From: a virus
Virus record (IMG/VR): IMGVR_UViG_3300027805_000033
Coordinates: 1 to 40,827 of that record
DNA: 40,827 nt
Reading direction: 5' to 3' (one strand)
Both the position numbers and the translations under genes were made by a program. This document shows positions 40,387 to 40,827 of the stretch, piece after piece. Positions within the stretch are counted from its first letter, which is position 1, and every line of letters starts with the position of its first letter. Under the pieces are notes generated by a model, which saw only the letters and a program-made list of their open reading frames with translations, was not told where the DNA came from and ran no database searches.

Positions 40387-40827
40387 ATGGCTGAATTACC
40401 AGAAGATGTACGACTTGCCGTATTTGGGTATAACCCCAAGACTGGCAAGGCATTTACAGAGGCCGAGTCTCGTGCTCTCAATGGTGGATTTTTACCATCA
40501 AACTATGTAGACATTGTTGACTATTCATTTGACCCACTACGTGGCGAACTTACTGTAAAAAACAAAGCAGGAATGTCATCGACGCTTGGTGCATCATTTA
40601 AGCAATCAAGTGCTGGTGCAATCGTTCCAGACATTGAGCGTATGAATGATGCTGGTGCAACATACGGTGAAGATGTGGCATATGATGAATTTGGTGTACC
40701 AATGCAGTATTCCAAGTCAACTACAGCAGCTAGTCAAGGTGGCGATGGCGTAAAAAAAGTAGTTAGTGGATCAACTGTAACCCCAACGGGTGTATCCACA
40801 ACAACTCAGAACTTAGGTTCATTTGTA
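40387..40827 (+). CDS. Virion-associated protein, N-terminal part (continues at base 2)
   Basis: 147 codons from ATG 40387 to the window end, then continuing at the left end of the window (full length 457 residues). N terminus: AELPEDVRLAVFGYNPKTGK, FTEAESRALNGGFLPSNYVD, then SFDPLRGELTVKNKAG. No known domain in this part. It follows the preceding stop by two bases. Confidence 0.8.
   Translation, partial: MAELPEDVRLAVFGYNPKTGKAFTEAESRALNGGFLPSNYVDIVDYSFDPLRGELTVKNKAGMSSTLGASFKQSSAGAIVPDIERMNDAGATYGEDVAYDEFGVPMQYSKSTTAASQGGDGVKKVVSGSTVTPTGVSTTTQNLGSFV
40695..40827. repeat. Right copy of terminal direct repeat
   Basis: Matches 1-133 with one mismatch (a at 40701 versus g at 7). It shows that the two ends are the same place on a circular map. 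Confidence 0.9.

Overview
The window is a complete or nearly complete genome of a tailed phage, about 40.7 kb per unit. The last 133 bases repeat the first 133 with one mismatch, and one gene runs off the right end and continues at the left end, so the map is circular (circularly permuted or assembled as a circle). A WhiB-type Fe-S regulator points to an actinobacterial host. The moderate GC content (below 50% by eye), the WhiB gene and the overall gene set fit phages of low-GC freshwater Actinobacteria; that host assignment is inference. There is a portal, a tail-adaptor-like protein, a nozzle-like protein and a 1563-aa internal virion protein, but no tape-measure protein, which suggests a short-tailed (podovirus-like) particle. 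No integrase or lysogeny repressor was seen, so it is probably lytic.

Layout. (1) A very long rightward late operon starts with the large terminase (28652), runs through small basic proteins, portal, giant internal virion protein and its companions, crosses the window ends, and continues with scaffold, major capsid protein, small head proteins, a collagen-like fibre, tail adaptor, fibres and an Asp-box spike, two glycosyltransferases, a nozzle-like protein and a lysis cassette (M15-type endolysin, holin-like proteins). It ends at a strong terminator at 14929-14960. (2) A small leftward zinc-ribbon gene (14965-15192) and a rightward operon (15357-23857) diverge from a probable promoter region. 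The rightward operon begins with a proteasome/HslV-like Thr peptidase. It then carries a Cas4/RecB-like nuclease, WhiB, a RecA/DnaB-like ATPase, two glycosyltransferases and a sugar epimerase, a resolvase-like nuclease, a primase split into zinc and TOPRIM genes, a DUF1599-type protein, a sigma-like factor and an FmdB zinc ribbon. It ends at a terminator at 23863. (3) A leftward operon (27879 to 23918) has about a dozen tiny genes chained by ATGA/TAATG overlaps, then a lytic-transglycosylase-like protein in a nest of overlapping frames and a cytosine-5 DNA methyltransferase split into two frames. (4) A 770-bp non-coding region (27880-28651) lies between the leftward operon and terminase. It holds two perfect DnaA boxes, a likely promoter/operator and a dense array of inverted repeats.

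How it works together. No DNA polymerase was recognised. Host DnaA and the host replisome probably start replication at the DnaA boxes, helped by the phage primase parts, ATPase and nucleases. WhiB and a sigma-like factor probably redirect host transcription. Two similar promoters with GGTTA-type inverted repeats appear to control the leftward operon. The most unusual candidates are the phage-encoded proteasome-like peptidase, the methyltransferase and primase each split between overlapping frames, the triple-overlap gene nest at 25.0-25.6 kb, and the structured non-coding region before terminase.
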